This document shows, one piece after another, positions 45,249 to 57,159 of a stretch of DNA of 64,000 nucleotides. The stretch covers positions 1 through 64,000 of the forward strand of contig JAKSYS010000035.1 of the NCBI GenBank assembly GCA_022925895.1, given 5' to 3'. Origin of the DNA: Fragilaria crotonensis (Eukaryota > Bacillariophyta > Fragilariophyceae > Fragilariales > Fragilariaceae). A program made the translations under genes and the position numbers. The first letter of the stretch is position 1; every line of letters begins with the position of its first letter. The notes beneath the pieces were generated by a model that was given only the letters and a program-made list of their open reading frames with translations, did no database searches and was not told the origin of the DNA.

Positions 45249-46412
45249 CGACGAATAGAAGAATCGGCAACTCAAGGGGTGGTGATTGGAATTACGCATA
45301 CGGCATACGACGTAGTTGGGACTACACTAGTCAATCTTGAACTGTATGCTCGTAAACATGTGTCCATAGTACATACTACCTGTCAGATATAACACAATGT
45401 ATTGATTGGATGATCCTTCCGATTCATTGCTTACGGTACTCCTAAATCGCGAAGGCTGTCAATCATGACCTTGGTTGAGAGACCAGTGAGAACAGTGATG
45501 AATTGTGACATGCTTGCGGTGCGCTCCAGAGATGCCTTGTAGCAAAGTCGTAAGCCATTTCGGAAAGTATTTCGGCCTCGGCATCTTGACTCTTTCTTCA
45601 TCGTCCACCTGACATTTCTACTCTACTAGAAAGAAGTCTAAGTGAAAACGCTCTGTGAAGTACTCGAGTAGACTACAGACTACAGTGCTCGAGTACAAGT
45701 ACTTGTACTACGGACTACAGATTACTGATAACAGATTACAGATAATAAGCATATTGCTGTGCGAATTGAATATTCCAATTGGGCTTCTCCTCTGTGAATG
45801 GAAGATGGAAGTACAGACAAACCGTGTACACAACCGCAGTAATCAGAAGATGATGGCCGGCTCGATAAAGGGCATACTACATACTACATACTCGTACTAC
45901 ATGCTACATGCTACACAATACACCGACTCCCTTCTAGAATGCTGGCGGCTTATTAGCACAGGAATTTAACATGTGAATGAATAGACTAACTAGCAAGTCT
46001 ACGTATACATTTCAATATATATAAATGACTAACCTTGCTTAGCTAAAGAGGTTCGCTTCTTGCCATGACAGATGAAAGATGTCAGATTTCACGATGTCAC
46101 CCGTCACCCGTCACCCCCATCACGGCACTCTCCACAACTCCGGATGCTGTATTCATGTATAATAGTACTGTATACTACTACTGTTTATATTCTACGTACA
46201 TATACATGCGTATATATATAACAATGGTACACGACTGAACGACGTCAACTCAAGTTTGACACTTCCTCTTGCGTTCTCACGGTTGTGATATCAGTTGTCT
46301 GGACCATGTAGAAGTACTTGTACCTGTACTTGTTCCAACTCTTGCGACTGCATCGAGGTTGAATTCAACAACGCAACGAAGGGCGACCATCCCTGTCAAA
46401 CCAATTTTTGTG
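45249..46412. other. intergenic with simple repeats
   Basis: Includes CTCGAGTA/AGTACTTGTACT and ACTACAGA/TACAGAT simple repeats (45655-45750) and ATACTACATACT runs (45880-45910). An in-frame extension of the next gene (46269-46412) lies at its end. No independent gene. Confidence 0.5.
46211..46220 (+). promoter_or_regulatory. TATA-like element of the F-box gene
   Basis: TATATATATA about 200 bp upstream of the preferred ATG at 46413, in a position compatible with a TATA box. Confidence 0.35.
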
Positions 46413-47168
46413 ATGGATCTCTTCTTGAAAAGAAAATCATTTCCAATGTTTTCGGAATTGCATGACGATCTCATGATGTACATACTGTCCTACATCGCCA
46501 ACGTACCGCTGGAAGGTCACTTTGATCGGCATTTAGGGACACGATTACGATCCACAGTGACGGGGGTTCTACCGCTCGTATGCAAGAAATTTCACCAGTT
46601 TTGCCAAACCGACGGCTTTTGGAAGGAGTCTCTGAGACGGATGCGACTCCGCGACGCGCATATCTGGGAAACCGGACTGGAACGATTGCTCCCGAACGGA
46701 ACACTACCTGACGTTGACCTAGTGGATCAACTTCAGAACCTCCTACACCTTGACTGCAAGTCGATTCACCGTCGGGTGGTGGATAACTTATTTCGGTTTA
46801 CCGGTCCTGTCTATGTCATTCTTCCAAAGCTATGGGTAGGGCAAACGTTGGAGCTGAAGCTTATCGAACTCCGCCATCAACTGCTCATATCCTTGGTCAT
46901 GGAGGGATGGCCCAAATCTGCCCGTTGTGGTGAGCCAATTCGTGCCAATGCCTGCGGTGCATTGCCGACATTTATATGCGCGCATCCGCAGGGTTCAAAC
47001 GGCATGAGGGGGTATTTAGTGCATGTGAAGCGCTGTTCGGTCTATCCCGGTCGGTGGGCCACTATCACAATAAAAGTTGTGGCGCGTGTTCAGTTGGACC
47101 GAATTTGGGAGCGACCTGATTCCGCTCAACTGTCTGAAGCGACATGTTTCTACCCGCATGCGATGTAG
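46413..47168 (+). CDS. F-box protein with LON-like substrate-binding region
   Basis: The preferred start is ATG 46413 (MDLFLKRKSF), giving 251 residues; the frame is open back to 46269. Residues about 12-75 read FSELHDDLMMYILSYIANVPLEG and later LPLVCKKFHQFCQTDGFWKESL, an F-box pattern. The C-terminal part, GPVYVILPKLWVGQTLELKLIE to the end, resembles the LON N-terminal fold. F-box proteins link substrates to SCF ubiquitin ligases; the LON-like region would be the recognition part. Both assignments are from pattern only, and the second is weaker. Confidence 0.65.
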   Translation: MDLFLKRKSFPMFSELHDDLMMYILSYIANVPLEGHFDRHLGTRLRSTVTGVLPLVCKKFHQFCQTDGFWKESLRRMRLRDAHIWETGLERLLPNGTLPDVDLVDQLQNLLHLDCKSIHRRVVDNLFRFTGPVYVILPKLWVGQTLELKLIELRHQLLISLVMEGWPKSARCGEPIRANACGALPTFICAHPQGSNGMRGYLVHVKRCSVYPGRWATITIKVVARVQLDRIWERPDSAQLSEATCFYPHAM

Positions 47169-47512
47169 GGAACATGGATTTTTTCAATACCCCCCACCGT
47201 TCGTCGATTGCGAGATTTTTGATTCGTGATGCGGATGGTCAACGACTTATTAAAAAATTTACACTGTGAATGACATGCGGAAGGAGCGGATGCGATTTGA
47301 TGTCCGGTGGTCCTGAATGTGATGAGGGGCGTCATTGTACGAGATACTCCAAATGCATAGGTTTTTAATTCATGAACTCTAGAACTGACTCTTAATCATA
47401 ACCTTTCAGAGAATTGTTGGACACTGAGATTGTTTCCAAACTACGCTAGTTCAACCATGCACTGCATCACCTCAAGATCATGCAACGAGAGCACCCGATT
47501 TCACCTCATTGT
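47169..47512. other. intergenic between convergent genes
   Basis: About 340 bp, the 3' flank of both neighbours. Nothing recognised. Confidence 0.5.
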
Positions 47513-49084
47513 CTAGTCCTCTTTTGCCTCGTCTCGTGTCCTATCCCTCTCCTGTGTGACTGGTTGACGAGTGGCATGTGCATCATTTGCCACCAATCGA
47601 CTTAGCCACATGGCACAAGTCGTCCAAGCAAGACTCGCCACGGCTGCCATTTGCGTCAATTGCGGCAGTCCAACTCCTCCTCCGGCCGTCAGCACACTGA
47701 GCAAGACTGACATGCCCGATTTGCCCAATCGATTGCCAAAGACACCATTCACTTCCTTGCCGACGAATCGACTATCAAAGTCCAATGGAACGTATATCAT
47801 TTCCGTAACGACCCCGCGAATGGAATAATCGCAACATTTTGTGACAAAGAATGCCACCGCCAAGAGAAGGAGTGAGGGATGGCTGGTTTGAAGCGCCGTC
47901 CAAAGGCAAGCCACTAGGGGAACAATGGGCATGAGTCGCCATGCCCACGTTGGAGAAATGTTCTTCATTCCCAGTGGTAATACTACAAATTGAAACAAGG
48001 CACTGACGGCGTTGATGAGAGCATAGAATCGTCCGGTCCAAGCGGCTCGTTCGTGATCATTGCCAATAGTCGATTTCAATGTTGTGACCAGGCAGACATT
48101 AAGGATGGTCGACATGCACTGGAAGCTCAGAACTTCGCAGAACAGAGCTTTTAAAGTGGGAACTCGATGAAAGAGGCTCTGTGCCTTTTGAATTAAATTT
48201 TGTGAGTGCTGTTCCTTCCGAAGCGCCTTTTGTTTTGCTTGTTCCAGAAGTTCCTGACCAGGATCGAACTGATGTATGTGACTGAGTTGATACGCCCGTT
48301 CGGCGCATAGCAATGACGCTGTCAACGTCACTATGGTACACGAGAGTAATCCGTACAGTCCAATGCGCTTGACCAGAGGTCCGACCATGGATCCCGAGCA
48401 CGTCGATGCCACGCTCGAAAGCCCTGCAATACTGGCGAACCATCTAGCTCCGTCTTCGACTGAGCATACGGAGCCAAGAAAGCTCCAATGTTGAGAATAC
48501 AGCAGGTGTGCATATGAATTTTGAAAGACAAAGGCGAGACCAACGAGCCACTTGGATAATATCGACGAGTTTGGCAGCGACACCACGAGGGCAGCAGACA
48601 GTCCAATGGCCGCCATGCTCCCCAAGGTCGATTGGCGCAGGGCGACTCTGGGACCACGCTTTTCCAAGACGTAAGTGTAGGCGAATAAAAGAAGGACCGA
48701 CAGCGGCGAAACAAACGCCATGGCGATGGGTACGGCTACTTTCGTCTGTCGAAAGCCCGTCTGGGGAGAGGTGAAGAGGGCCAGACTGGACGATCGAGCA
48801 AATTCGTATCCACCAAAGTGCAGCGCCATGGCCATGGCCATCCAGAAACAGGCGCGACCGCGGGGACTCAGCATTGCGAAAGGTAAATTGCTTGTAGTAT
48901 CGCTGTCTTGGGTCTCGTTACCACCAGCCGCTGCCAAGGCCAGGGATGTGACGACGGAGCAGGCAGCGTTGTGAAGGGATGGAGTTTTGGCCGTTGCTGT
49001 CACAAAGTTTGAGAGGAGCCCAGTCGTCCCTATTCGTGTGCCATGCATCAATGTGGAAGCAAACGAAGGAATCGAAGTCAGCAT
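47513..49084 (-). CDS. polytopic membrane carrier, TLC (ATP/ADP translocase)-like
   Basis: An intact frame of 523 codons with about 11-12 hydrophobic segments. The motif EMIYVPLDFDSRFVGKEVNGVFGNRLGKSG in the C-terminal half resembles the EMLYIP...FGKS region of bacterial and plastid TLC-type nucleotide transporters. The middle loop (about 285-320) is charged. TLC carriers exchange ATP, ADP or other nucleotides across plastid or endosymbiont membranes; substrate and membrane are unknown here. The N-terminal 70 residues are Ser/Thr/Ala-rich and might be a targeting sequence. An MFS transporter is the alternative. It is transcribed divergently from the WD-repeat gene 315 bp away. Confidence 0.6.
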   Translation of the reverse strand: MLTSIPSFASTLMHGTRIGTTGLLSNFVTATAKTPSLHNAACSVVTSLALAAAGGNETQDSDTTSNLPFAMLSPRGRACFWMAMAMALHFGGYEFARSSSLALFTSPQTGFRQTKVAVPIAMAFVSPLSVLLLFAYTYVLEKRGPRVALRQSTLGSMAAIGLSAALVVSLPNSSILSKWLVGLAFVFQNSYAHLLYSQHWSFLGSVCSVEDGARWFASIAGLSSVASTCSGSMVGPLVKRIGLYGLLSCTIVTLTASLLCAERAYQLSHIHQFDPGQELLEQAKQKALRKEQHSQNLIQKAQSLFHRVPTLKALFCEVLSFQCMSTILNVCLVTTLKSTIGNDHERAAWTGRFYALINAVSALFQFVVLPLGMKNISPTWAWRLMPIVPLVACLWTALQTSHPSLLLLAVAFFVTKCCDYSIRGVVTEMIYVPLDFDSRFVGKEVNGVFGNRLGKSGMSVLLSVLTAGGGVGLPQLTQMAAVASLAWTTCAMWLSRLVANDAHATRQPVTQERDRTRDEAKED

Positions 49085-49399
49085 TCAATGTATAGAGAGT
49101 CGACAGGGACAGTGATCAAGGAGTCTGATGGGTTGGCCATTTGTAGTTGGACGTTTTGAATTTGACGAGACACAACTGCACAATCCATCATCCGCGATGA
49201 CACTTGACAATCGACAGTGGACGGCGTGACAGTGACGATTTGAAAAATCGAGCTCCCACGAAAGATAGTGTTTTTTCAAAACCTCGACCGCGCCATAATT
49301 TATCTCCGGGTTATGGTCTCCAGAATGAAATAAATGGCGCACGACGACATGAAATATACCAAATTCCAATTCATCGATTTTGTGGTTTGTGTGTGACCC
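49085..49399. promoter_or_regulatory. shared divergent promoter region (carrier / WD-repeat gene)
   Basis: 315 bp between two start codons pointing apart; it must contain the promoters of both. No TATA box is evident on either strand. Confidence 0.45.
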
Positions 49400-52300
49400 A
49401 TGGCGTCGCGTGTGTCACTTTCACCGCAAAAGAAGCATCAGAAGCCCCAATGGCCACCATCCTCATCAGATAGTCTCCCCCCGTTGACGCCATCGCTCGT
49501 TCAAAAATTGGAGTCCGGGCATATCGAGTTTCCTATTAATGAAGAATGTACGTACAATATACGTGATGAACCAGAAGTCCAATTACATTGAGCTTCATGG
49601 ACATTGGACCTACCAGTACTTTAAGTCATTCACCAGCATTCTCAATCTCACTTTCACATGTGAACGCTATCTTCAAATCCTTACAGGTACATCCTTGGCT
49701 GTAGTACCCAGTGGTCGTCACATGGTAGCTGGATTTACCGACGGAACACTTCGACTCTTCGATTTGACTGGATGTTTTAGAAGCCAAGATGACATCAGTT
49801 CTGACAACACCAAACACGCGAACGACTATGAAGATGTCAATCTCTTTGATAGTGACTCATCTGATGATGATGAGAATCTCTTTGATAGTGACTCATCTGA
49901 TGATGATGAAAATCCATTTGAAAGCGACGATGACTCCGATGCTGTTGTGAAGAAGTCAAAATCAAGATTTCCCTCTGCTGCTTCCGCTTACTCGTCATCA
50001 TTCGCACCTATTGGAGGAGGAGGAGGAGGAGGAGGAGGAATTTTGGTGTGTTCCAAATCTCATCAACGCTACGGTGCTGTCGTTTGTCAAATTCATGCCA
50101 AAGGTGTGCACACATCGTTGCAAATGACTGTAGCCGTTTCTCCTGATGGCCTCTACGCCTTTGGTGGAGTCGCTCGTGGGTCCATGGAACTGGTGGCTGT
50201 AGATTTGAGCGCCGTCGAACAGCATGTCGATGCTAATTGTACCATGACGACGACAACAAACGAACGAGTGGATTTATTGGACCTGACCCACGTGCATCGG
50301 CATGCCGATGCCAAATTGCGAGGGTTTGGAGCTTGTACGAGGTTGCATGGTAAAGACACGTGGTCTGCAGAGGGAGAATCTGAACCGACGTACATTCTTT
50401 TGACTGGAAAGGGAATCAAGAACATTCACATTTGGTCGTTTCAGCCTCGTCGGGAGTTGTGGCAGTGTTTGTATGACACCCAATCTAACGGGAGCTCCAT
50501 ATCCATTCTTCATCTCCGGTACTCGCCCTCTGGCGAACTTCATGCTGTCTCGAAGAGCGATTCTTCTCAAAAGTTGCGAATTTGGGATTTGACCCACGAA
50601 CAGCAGGCACAATTGAATGCTGATGGAAACGGCGGCAATCGTCAACGTCCCAAGCGTCCTCCTTACAAGGATTTGTCTGGAACTGAATCCACCTTAGGTA
50701 TTGGTGGAGACTTTGCTTTTGGTGGATGCCTGTACGAACAGATCTCACTTGTCAACTTGAATGCTGAACCACCATACAATGTTTCGGAACTTTTACTCCC
50801 CGGTCGAAGTGGTGCGTCAGATCGACCTCGCGGGGCGCGTCAACAAAGAGGTGAAATGCAGGCCCTCCAACAGGTCGCAGGAATGGCCATGGACGGATCG
50901 CACGTATTGTTGGAGATGAGTGATTTCAGCGTCGTCCACTTTCACGTCGAAGGTTCCGTTCCTCGACTGAAAACCCTACTCGATGGCGGAAGGGAAAGCG
51001 ACAGTCGCACACTTTGCGTCGCACGAATTGGATCGTCTGGAATCACTGTGGCGGCCATGGCGGCTGGGAGAAGAATCAAGTTGCTTCAGATCGGAGACAA
51101 GTCGTCAGAAGGGTATTGGGGCTTCCACGGTGTTGCGATGTCCAGGCCGGGCATGTCGAGTCCATGTGCCGACTCGGAGGCGATTGCGCTGGCAGCCGGG
51201 TCATCTGCCGTTAACCTCTTCGCGAAGAGGAACTCCGGCTATCGTCGTTCCTCTTACGCTTCCTCAATAGCATCGGGAAGAAGGCAGCATCACCTCAAGC
51301 GAGACTCCAATCTCAGCCATCAGCACTGCAGCCCCTACGATGGAACACCAAACTCCTATGCAGATGCCAAGTTAACGACGAATATGATTCCTCCTTCTGC
51401 TGGCACCGCCGCTTCCTCCTCTGCTGTGCCCGCTTCAGCCACCAAGGCTCTCGGCGCCCATCCTTCTGTTACGAAGCCAACGAGATTTAGCAGTGTCGCC
51501 GTGTCTCCAGAGTGTGCGTCCCAAGAATCAAGTGAAAAAGGAAGATGAAAAAGAAGTCAGCCACGTCGACAAATGAGACCAAGGAAGGCCCTTCTGAGCG
51601 CAAGTTGGTGCTTCACCTTCGGATACCACGAGCCTCCGAGACGGGCGTCGACAAATCCCATTCGGAACACGTCACCAATCCAACCAAGAGTCGCACCATC
51701 AGCAGCGTTGAGATTACCAACACGAATTCTCGGAAGAAATCCATCCTAAAGAAAGAACTTCCTTTGGATGGTGCAACGAAAGTGACCTGCGTTCAGCTAC
51801 CGACGAAATACGAACGGACTGCAAACTCCGTCCAGAATCAGACGGTATTTCGTCCCACCAAGAGTACTGTGGGCAACTCAATGAACATTATTCCTCAGGC
51901 GATTCCAAAGAAGTCGATAAGGCCTCGGATTATACCTACGCCGCAAATCAAGCCAAGTGAGGGTGCAACGAATCCGACTAAAACTCCCCAGAAGTGCAAC
52001 CCTGAGAACTCCATGAATACTAAAGCCATCGCCTACCCAAACAAGGAATCGAAGCCTCTTGATGTCGTTATATCTCCGCAATTAACACGGCCAAATCCCG
52101 ACACGAAAAAGAATTCGGAGATCATTGCTGCCGTTGCGTTGGCAACACTTCACTCCGCAGGGAGTGAATTAATGGTCAGGAAAGACGCCTCCAGACCCGA
52201 GTGTGAAGAACAAAATTCGGGACTTTCAATTGAAGCCGCGTCAGTGAGAGAGAGGTCCGTGAGTGCAAGTCCGACTCAAGTATGACATCGGAGACGGCAA

Positions 52301-53018
52301 AGAATACAGACAACACCAGATCAAAGCATTCATTGGGAAAAGATCAAGGCACGACGGATCTGCTCGTTTTGGCCGATTCCCATTTCGACTGCATCCCCGC
52401 AAGTGCCTCTAAATCCCCTCGAAGGATAGCTACAAAGAAGATAGGTGTTCCATTAAAAAGACCGGCATCTGCACCTGTCACACCTGTGGCCAGCAAATGC
52501 AGGCGTGTCGTTGACGCAAATTTGGGGGATTTGGACTCTGTAAATATTGGTTTACCACTTTATTGGCAACGCCCATCGCAGCGATTTGGATCGACAGAGA
52601 AGGCCCCCGAGAATGAGCTCCGTCGCATCAACCTTGCCTTGGAACACCGCGCGGCGCATGAGATGCTGCGCAACCAAGTGCTGGAAGCTGTACCGCAGCT
52701 ACTACGCAGCATGTGGAGTCAAGAAGGCACGTCAGCTATCAACGACATCAAGAACGCCCTGGAAGAAGTTATCAATGACTATACCGAAACTCTTGTAAGT
52801 GCCTGCGATCAAAGTGAACGTTTTGCATCATCGTTATCGCACATTGCTGACAGCGCACTTTGCAGGACGATCTACTTTTCCGGCAGGAGATGGAAGCGTC
52901 AGCTCTCGCAGCAACCCTGTTCCTGCCGTACACCCCTGCAGTGTCTTTTCCATTTCCTGAAGTATTTGACCAGGCAAGAAGGACATTATCCTTGAGCATG
53001 GAGAGCCTTCAATGCTAA
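49400..53018 (+). CDS. large WD-repeat protein with disordered middle and coiled C-terminus, two frame shifts
   Basis: Exon 1 is 49400-49547; a 139-bp intron (donor GTACGT, acceptor CTTACAG) joins it to 49687 in phase 1, giving EECTSLAVVPSGRHMVAGFTDGTLRLFDL, a WD-like blade. The main frame runs to 51548 with further beta-propeller-like segments (AVSPDGLYAFGG, LRIWDLTHE). Its reading then moves to 51545-52285 and 52282-52794; the changes fall at an A run (51535-51539) and a GA-rich stretch (52246-52255). A last intron (52795-52865; GTAAGT...TTTGCAG) leads to the final exon 52866-53018 ending SLSMESLQC. The middle is Ser/Thr/Lys-rich; residues before the last intron look helical. Function unknown; total about 1150 residues. 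Confidence 0.7.
49839..49910 (+). repeat. 36-bp tandem repeat in coding sequence
   Basis: Two exact-looking units (from 49839 and 49875) encode NLFDSDSSDDDE twice, followed by a third, diverged NPFESDDDSD. An acidic, Ser-rich insert suited to CK2 phosphorylation. Confidence 0.9.
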
Positions 53019-53586
53019 AGACCGAGGTTCATCCCATAACTTAGTTGGCACTCGTTTCGTTGGTTACAACGTAGACGATACATCCGCATTGGCCCACAAC
53101 GTTGATCAGAGAAGATACTTTCAAATTAGTCCTTCGCAGAGAACCTTGATTAGTTTGCGATTATTCTACAGGTATAGCTGACGGAGCCTAATCCCTTGTA
53201 CTCGAGTACCGTAGTCTATGGTCTATGGAACGTATTTTTTGCATTGATAGTTTGATAGAGCATTTGCGGTGGTACTCCGGAGTACCTGGTAGGTGTACCT
53301 GGTATCGGCTCGTTCCAAAACGTGTGCATTCTACTGGGTACTGTTGTAGTGTTAGTGATAAAGTAGTTCTGTATTCTCTGTGGCCATAGCGTGATTGAAA
53401 ATGTTCCTGGCGCGCTCGCAAATCTGGCGAGACGTGGCACTGCCTGTCAATTGGAATGCAGAAAGAACCGTTACGGGTTTGCCGTTGTCTCATTCGGACG
53501 GCTCGCTTGTGCATTGTCCCTTGCCGCCTCTGCCGCGGATGATATTTGAAGGGTATATATAGAGGTGACTTTGCAACAAAGAAGCG
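53019..53586. other. intergenic / promoter region
   Basis: 568 bp between two plus-strand genes. Contains CTCCGGAGTACC near 53274 and a TATA element close to the next gene. The minus-strand frames (53188-53514) show no motif. Confidence 0.5.
53554..53562 (+). promoter_or_regulatory. TATA box of the small membrane protein gene
   Basis: TATATATAG lies 25 bp before the ATG at 53587, so transcription would start at or almost at the start codon. Confidence 0.5.
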
Positions 53587-53886
53587 ATGTCAACTAACCG
53601 CCAACTTGACGACGGCGGCAGCAGCCAAGGCGATGTATACGACTACTATTCTGAACCACCAGATGCAGTCAAACCCGAGGGCAGGACAATCCTGCTGTTA
53701 ACGATCTTTGCGATTTTGGTTGCCATCAGCGTCGGCTACTTTGTTTTAAACCTCCTGTTTCCAGGCCTCAGAGATCAGATTGAGGGAACCGGCGGGTCGG
53801 CGGATGAAGAAGACGATACCATTGAGAATCCAAACATTGGTTATCAACCACCACGGCCGAATGGAGGCGAGATTGCGATGGTCTAA
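53587..53886 (+). CDS. small single-pass membrane protein, unknown family
   Basis: An intact frame of 99 codons. Residues 1-32 are hydrophilic; residues about 34-58 (TILLLTIFAILVAISVGYFVLNLLF) form one membrane span; the tail is acidic and Pro/Gly-rich. No domain is recognised. A TATA box just upstream and sensible composition argue for a real gene. Orientation in the membrane is unclear. Confidence 0.6.
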   Translation: MSTNRQLDDGGSSQGDVYDYYSEPPDAVKPEGRTILLLTIFAILVAISVGYFVLNLLFPGLRDQIEGTGGSADEEDDTIENPNIGYQPPRPNGGEIAMV

Positions 53887-54270
53887 TGACAAGGCGAAGT
53901 TCTTTCAAGAGTCGAACCAGGGTTGAATCCTGATATCGAAGAATGTACAATAGCACAAATCCGACCGACCCTACGAGTTGTCCGGGTATCTGGAATACAT
54001 CAGTTATGCACTAGCTTCCATTGGAATCTTGTTATGAATCCTTAACCTTTTAGTGATATTCACTAAGTCTACGGTCCATTCAGTGAACCATCAATTCTGC
54101 TTGCTCCCTTGACGGCACTTCAACCGTTCTCGCAACAATTCGCTGATCGGAGCACAGCCTGCCCAATCAGCCTAGTTCTCTGTTCTTCAACACTTCTGGT
54201 AGTAGCATTGGGAATGGAAAAATGCCACTATTTGTTTATAGCTTGTAGCACATCTCTCTAGCACCTATCA
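53887..54270. other. intergenic between convergent genes
   Basis: About 380 bp, 3' flanks only. Nothing recognised. Confidence 0.5.
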
Positions 54271-56640
54271 TTACCGGTCCTGTCTGGTGGAGGTTTTTGA
54301 TTCTCGGCCATCGATTTGGCGTTGTCCTCGCTCCTTCATCCAGTATCGAATGTGCTCAATACTCGTCCGGGCACTAACGGTCTCAGGGTGATCTTCACCC
54401 TTGTTGCGTCTGTAGATATTCAATGCATGTCTGTATTGTCTCTCGGCATCGGCGAGTTCGCCCCTTTTGTAGTGGATGTTGCCCAGAGACTTATACGCAT
54501 TCGCAACTTCAGGATGTCCAGTACCATGGACCGTACATTTGATGCTGAGAACATCTCTGAAGACCTGATAAGCTTCGTCGTATTCGCCCTTCTTCGTCAG
54601 GATGGTACCAATACTCTTAAGCGTCGGCGCAACGTCAGGGTGATGAAGTCCATATGCATCTCGGTTCAGGCGAAGAGCTTCCCGGTAAAACATCATTGCT
54701 GAATCCAGATTTCTTCGCTTATAGTGAAGGCTCCCTATGCACACAAGAGTTGCTGCGACGGCTGGATGTCCCGGTCCAAGAGTAGAATGATAAATTCGAA
54801 CTGCTTCCTGATAGCAGTTCATTGCCTCCTCGTATTCTTGCTTCTTGTGGTAAATTCCCCCGATGTAATGTTTGATGCCGGCAACCTCAGGGTGGCTAGC
54901 CCCCTTTAACTCAACAGTGAGGTCGTGTGCTTCTTGGTAGTGTTTCATCGCTTGTTCATATTCTCCCTTCTTGAAGTGAATTCCTGCGATTCTAGAGGAA
55001 ATGGAAGCCACGTTCTCCTTTCCGGACACAGTCGAAGCAGTACCCAGTGATCGAATCAGCGTCATTGCTTGCGAGAAGTAATCCATCGCGGTGTCCAATT
55101 CTCCCTTCTTGCCGTAAACCATACCAATTATCTTCAAGGTAGATATAACATCTCGCGTAGCGTCATCTGCGTTGTCCCGTTTGCGGACGAGTTCGTAGAT
55201 GCGGAGAGCATGAACGTAGTGGTTAAGTGCCTCGTCGAGCTCGCCCATTCTGTTCATAACGTTTCCCATGCACGAGATCGCGCTAGCAACATCGCGGTTA
55301 TTCTCTTCGCCGCCGTTAACGGCAAGGTACACGAGACGTGCTTTTTCAAATTGTTCAATGGCTTCGTCATATTCACCTCGCTCCGCAAGAACCATTCCGA
55401 TGTTCTTTCTAGTCCCTGCAACGTACGCGTGGTTCTCTCCGAACGACTTTGTATAAACCGCTTTGGCCTCCCTGTACATCTCAAGTTCTTCATCCACATT
55501 GTTCAACTTGTAGCACAGACTCCCTATGCGAATCAATGTCGACCCAATGGTTGCAGATGTCTGCGGTTCGTCGTCAGCTTCAGAATTGATTTTGTTCTCC
55601 ATCTCGCGCTGAAGCGACAGAATGAGACGGTAAAGCTCCATTGCCAATTGAAGTTCAGCAGTTCTAGTTGGATGGCCCTCGACCGATGAGACGTTGTTGC
55701 TTACGTCGTTGCAATCCGTCCTTTTCTGGTTCTCTTGAAGCAACTCTGCTCGCAGTGTGTACGAGTTCAATTGTTCCTCGTGAAACTCTTTATCAACACC
55801 ATGCGTGTCAATGAAGTTTCGGTAGGAGTCTAATGCCTCAGTAAGCTCATTGTTAGAGCGTGTTCCCAAAGAAGAAGATCGCTTAAACGGCTCGTTCTCG
55901 GACGACCCGGCTTCGCGGAGTCCATCTCCCCTCCTTCGTTTCCTTGGCGAGTCGCTACTTTTTGTCGAAGATGATTGCGCTACCGACTTGGAACTATCGA
56001 TCCTAGTATTTGCAGTGTTTCTGAAAGAAATGCTTCGGAAAAAGATCATCAAGTGCCCTAACGTCTTCGTTGAGTTCACTCATGAGGGTGGAAGTGTCCT
56101 CGTCAACCCCGAAGAACGACGACTTTGAGAATGATTCCACTGATCTTGCATCCCGAACACTCGCACGATTAGCACGCAAACTCGTGACTTCAGTGTAATA
56201 TCGCATAGCTTCATCGTGCTCGCCTCGTAGAGAGTGAACGTTCCCATGTTTCGAAGTGTATGCACGATTGAGTCGATAGTGTCGTCCCGAAGCTGCTCAC
56301 TTTCATTGTTCACATCTACTAGCTGAGCTTCATCTGTATTCGCCCGCGATCGGTTGCTTCCGAGAATCCCAAATCAGGAACTATGTGCGCGTGAACACTT
56401 CGTTTTTCATGAAGCGCCTCTGTGAATGCGTCCATCGCGTCATCGTATTCTTTATTTTTGACATGATGCTCTCCTAGACGATCGAGGGCACTCGCAAGTG
56501 CGGATCTACAATTCCTCAACGCTAGCCGATGTTCATCCGCTTGTTCTTTGAGATATTGATAATCACCCGTGATCTGAGGCGATGAAATTGGGTGTGCCTA
56601 CGGTTTGGAATCGAAGAGATGCATTGAACAGGGAAATCAT
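54271..56640 (-). CDS. kinesin-light-chain-type TPR repeat protein, N-terminal part with several frame shifts
   Basis: The intact part (56079-54271, about 600 codons) contains at least eight 42-residue TPR units, such as ATLVCIGSLHYKRRNLDSAMMFYREALRLNRDAYGLHHPDV, each with the H-P-D/E-V spacing of kinesin-light-chain-like repeats. Such proteins are protein-binding scaffolds, common in diatoms. The N-terminal 190 residues are spread over three frames: a possible start at ATG 56640, then 56570-56319 (another TPR, EYDDAMDAFTEALHEKRS), 56335-56235 and 56235-56040. One-base shifts fall near 56560, 56340, 56235 and in a T run near 56043. Introns do not fit these contiguous switches. Ligand unknown. 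Confidence 0.75.
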
Positions 56641-57099
56641 GTCAGGTGCTTGATGTACTTTGATTTACGTCCTCTGTTCCGTCTTATGGGTGAAAACGAT
56701 GGCGCATACATGGTTGATCCGGGATTTCTGAATCAATGTATGAACGTATTGTGCTGCTATGAGCGACAAAGGCGATCCTCTGCGATTCCCGGGCAAGACG
56801 TATTTATCTTGACATCCAGTGGTCGATGAGCGAGATTGTGTGAGACTATTTCGTGTTGTCGCTTCCTGGCGATGTAAATGATCGCTTCGCAGTCAACACG
56901 GATTCCTTTTAAGTCCCGAGTTTTTAATCGGAACATGTTAATATATACGTGAACTACCAAAGAGCATGGCAAAAGTATCTACGGGGTAATCCAACGGATG
57001 GTTCATGAGACTACCTCTGTATCTCGCCACTTGGTCTAGATTGGCGAGTTTCCTTAGTCAACGGACGACGCATGCTTTCAACCGAAAGTGTATGACTCA
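56641..57099. other. intergenic, upstream of the TPR gene
   Basis: Left flank of the Harbinger element and promoter side of the TPR gene. No gene seen. Confidence 0.4.
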
Positions 57100-57159
57100 G
57101 GCCCATCCTTATCGAGAGCAAAAACTGGGTTGCAAAACTGACCTCCAACTTTTTTTTTC
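57100..57159 (+). repeat. Harbinger left terminal inverted repeat
   Basis: Pairs with 58747-58806; ends in a run of nine T. Confidence 0.92.

Noticed and set aside
51545-52285. Two ATGA stop/start overlaps (51545-51548 and 52282-52285), looking like coupled ORFs of an operon
   Set aside because: The upstream frame of each following ORF is closed only a few bases earlier, and both junctions lie by short runs (A5; GAGAGAGA). One-base indels in a single long gene explain them better in a eukaryotic genome.
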